Source of the DNA: Yponomeuta sedellus
Taxonomy: Eukaryota > Arthropoda > Insecta > Lepidoptera > Yponomeutidae
NCBI GenBank assembly: GCA_934045075.1
Contig: OW203725.1
Coordinates: forward strand, 620,001 to 684,000
DNA: 64,000 bases
Direction: 5' to 3'
Position 1 is the first letter of the stretch. Every line of letters starts with the position of its first letter. Of the stretch, positions 62,575 to 64,000 are shown piece by piece. The notes under the pieces were generated by a model that was not told where the DNA came from, did no database searches, and saw only the letters and a program-made list of their open reading frames with translations. A program made the position numbers and the translations under genes.

Positions 62575-62774
62575 NNNNNNNNNNNNNNNNNNNNNNNNNN
62601 NNNNNNNNNNNNNNNNNNNNNNNNNNNNNNNNNNNNNNNNNNNNNNNNNNNNNNNNNNNNNNNNNNNNNNNNNNNNNNNNNNNNNNNNNNNNNNNNNNNN
62701 NNNNNNNNNNNNNNNNNNNNNNNNNNNNNNNNNNNNNNNNNNNNNNNNNNNNNNNNNNNNNNNNNNNNNNNNNN
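62575..62774. other. Assembly gap (200 N)
   Basis: Exactly 200 N bases, likely a placeholder of unknown true length. It hides the LINE's 5' part and its junction. Confidence 0.98.
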
Positions 62775-63188
62775 AAAACAACACTCATCCACTCCGGCAA
62801 AGGTAAACAGTGAAACTGCAAATCGAAACTTCGTCACAATAAAAGAGTTCATCCCCACCGTACGACTTGAAGCGGATCTTTTGTCCCTTCCCAGGCAAAT
62901 GACACCATTACGCATTCAAATAGAACTTCTCTCCTTTCTCGGTTTGTTTATTTCCACTTTGTGTTCTGGTAGAGACTGTAGGCACCTCATTACGTGAGTC
63001 AATACAATAATCAAATACCTAGAAAGATGTCTCGTTAGCTATGCGAGTCGTAAAGTAAAGAAAGGTCGTTGCGACAGCTACCTTTGATACGCCTCGCGGT
63101 GTGGCCACGGCTCGGCGGACACGCTGCAACGACAAGGCAATTCAACTAATAAATTACCTCTGCGTCCCGTAGCTCTATGGAAACTTTA
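62775..63188. other. Unassigned DNA beside gap
   Basis: I do not recognise LINE or other sequence here. Open frames across the gap are artefacts of masked bases. Confidence 0.4.
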
Positions 63189-63189
63189 A

Positions 63190-63568
63190 AGACCTGCTCA
63201 GACGAGGGACTATCGCCCGGGTACTTTTTGTCCGTCAATATAGTTATAAATTGTATCGAATAACGCACACGAAGGACTGAAAGTACGCCGTGCAAAAAGT
63301 CCCTCAAGTTACCGAGGACCTCAAGGGACCGGGCTGGACAAAAGTTCGGTGTTTTTTTTTTAAAACGCCTTTTCGTTTTCAACTTCATATCAATTACAAC
63401 ATGTAATCTCAGAATATTTGCTTCCATAGCGTACGCTTAACTCAATTTCCGTGGAACAAATGTCCGCACTCCGTAGGCGTTGAGTGCGCGACAAGTACTT
63501 GGAGGTAATTTTTTACGATTCAGGGTCTTTTGTCCCTTGGAAACAAAAGTCCCTCGTCTGCGCAGGCC
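63190..63568 (-). mobile_element. MITE, GAGGGACT family, intact copy
   Basis: Inverted ends: left 'GCTCAGACGAGGGACT', right 'AGTCCCTCGTCTGCGC'. TTAA or TTAAA is present at both flanks. About 380 bp, with the hairpin 'TTTTGTCCCTTGGAAACAAA' near the right end. Best reference for the family. Confidence 0.8.
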
Positions 63569-63649
63569 TTAAGGCACTACGGTATAGCTCCACAAATGGA
63601 ATAACAAACATAACTTGTTTTATAATCAATTTTTTTATGTATACGTCCC

Positions 63650-64000
63650 ACTGGTCCCAGCGGTGGCAGCTCAGTGCAGAGATTCGATACTCAGTGCGGG
63701 CATGTACCAATGACTTTATTTATTTTCAAAGTTACGTACATTTGCGAATTTTCAGTCGCAATATCACACGCTAACGGTGTGAAAACATCGTGAGGAAACC
63801 CGCGGCTGGGTTGGCCCCGCACGTATTGACTAGACTTTCCTGTGGGCTAGGTCGAGCTGTCAGGATGGTATAGGTGCTGGGCAAGCCTACACCATCCAAG
63901 ACCAAGTACCAGGCACTAAAGCATCCGAGTGGTCCCTTCACCCATCTAGTGTGAGTGAAGATACCACTGGATGTTGTATAAATCACCTCTTTACGTAGAT
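63650..64000 (+). mobile_element. SINE family C2, runs off window
   Basis: Head is partly deleted ('CAGCGGTGGCAGCTCAGTGC', 'GATTCGATACTCAGTGCGGG'). Core 'TCGTGAGGAAACCCGCGGCT' and C2 body follow in normal order to the edge. Confidence 0.75.

Noticed and set aside
62327..62915. Frames crossing the N gap
   Set aside because: They are open only because N codons contain no stops.

Overview
The window looks like intergenic DNA from an insect, most likely a moth or butterfly (Lepidoptera). It is AT-rich and almost entirely made of interspersed repeats: Helitrons ending in CTAG, tRNA- and 5S-derived SINEs, RTE-type LINE tails ending in (GAA/GAC/GAT)n, TTAA-flanked MITEs and a CR1/L2-group LINE. This mix is typical of lepidopteran genomes, but that assignment is inference from recalled repeat types; no species marker is present. 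I found no convincing host protein-coding gene. Every long open reading frame belongs to a transposable element or is a by-product of a simple repeat.

Layout. 1-20 kb: scattered SINEs, MITEs, two Helitrons (348-658 and about 17979-18153), a perfect 9-bp minisatellite (2107-2824) and several foldback elements. 19.4-25.0 kb: a nested complex in which one SINE is split by a TTAA-type MITE (19538-20493) and by a minus-strand LINE (about 20532-24687). That LINE keeps a long ORF2 (endonuclease plus reverse transcriptase), but its ORF1 is truncated and carries a nonsense codon. 25-46 kb: more SINEs, several as near-perfect inverted repeats with target-site duplications, further MITEs, a (CATA)n microsatellite and a 173-bp tandem palindrome (44481-44850). 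45.7-46.9 kb: a CG-rich tract that could be a promoter or first exon of a host gene. 46912-51429: an apparently complete, very young Ty1/copia retrotransposon with identical 172-bp LTRs, a 5-bp target duplication, an initiator-tRNA primer site, a polypurine tract and one 1311-codon gag-pol frame. 51.4-64 kb: SINEs, a LINE RNase H fragment (54556-55185), a second minus-strand LINE of the same group (60247-62574) ending in a 200-base assembly gap, one more MITE and a SINE running off the right edge.

How they work together. The SINEs have no protein and presumably depend on LINE machinery. The MITEs depend on transposases that are not in the window. The copia element and the LINE ORF2s are the only plausible sources of enzymes here, and only the copia element looks intact.

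The most notable structures are: (1) SINE family 'B', whose copies are inverted repeats of a tRNA-like head, arms up to 95 bp and perfect, with short target duplications; (2) a 5S rRNA-like SINE family with many copies; (3) the intact copia element; and (4) a 30-bp LINE-tail insertion with an 11-bp target duplication. Family letters (A to F) are my own labels.
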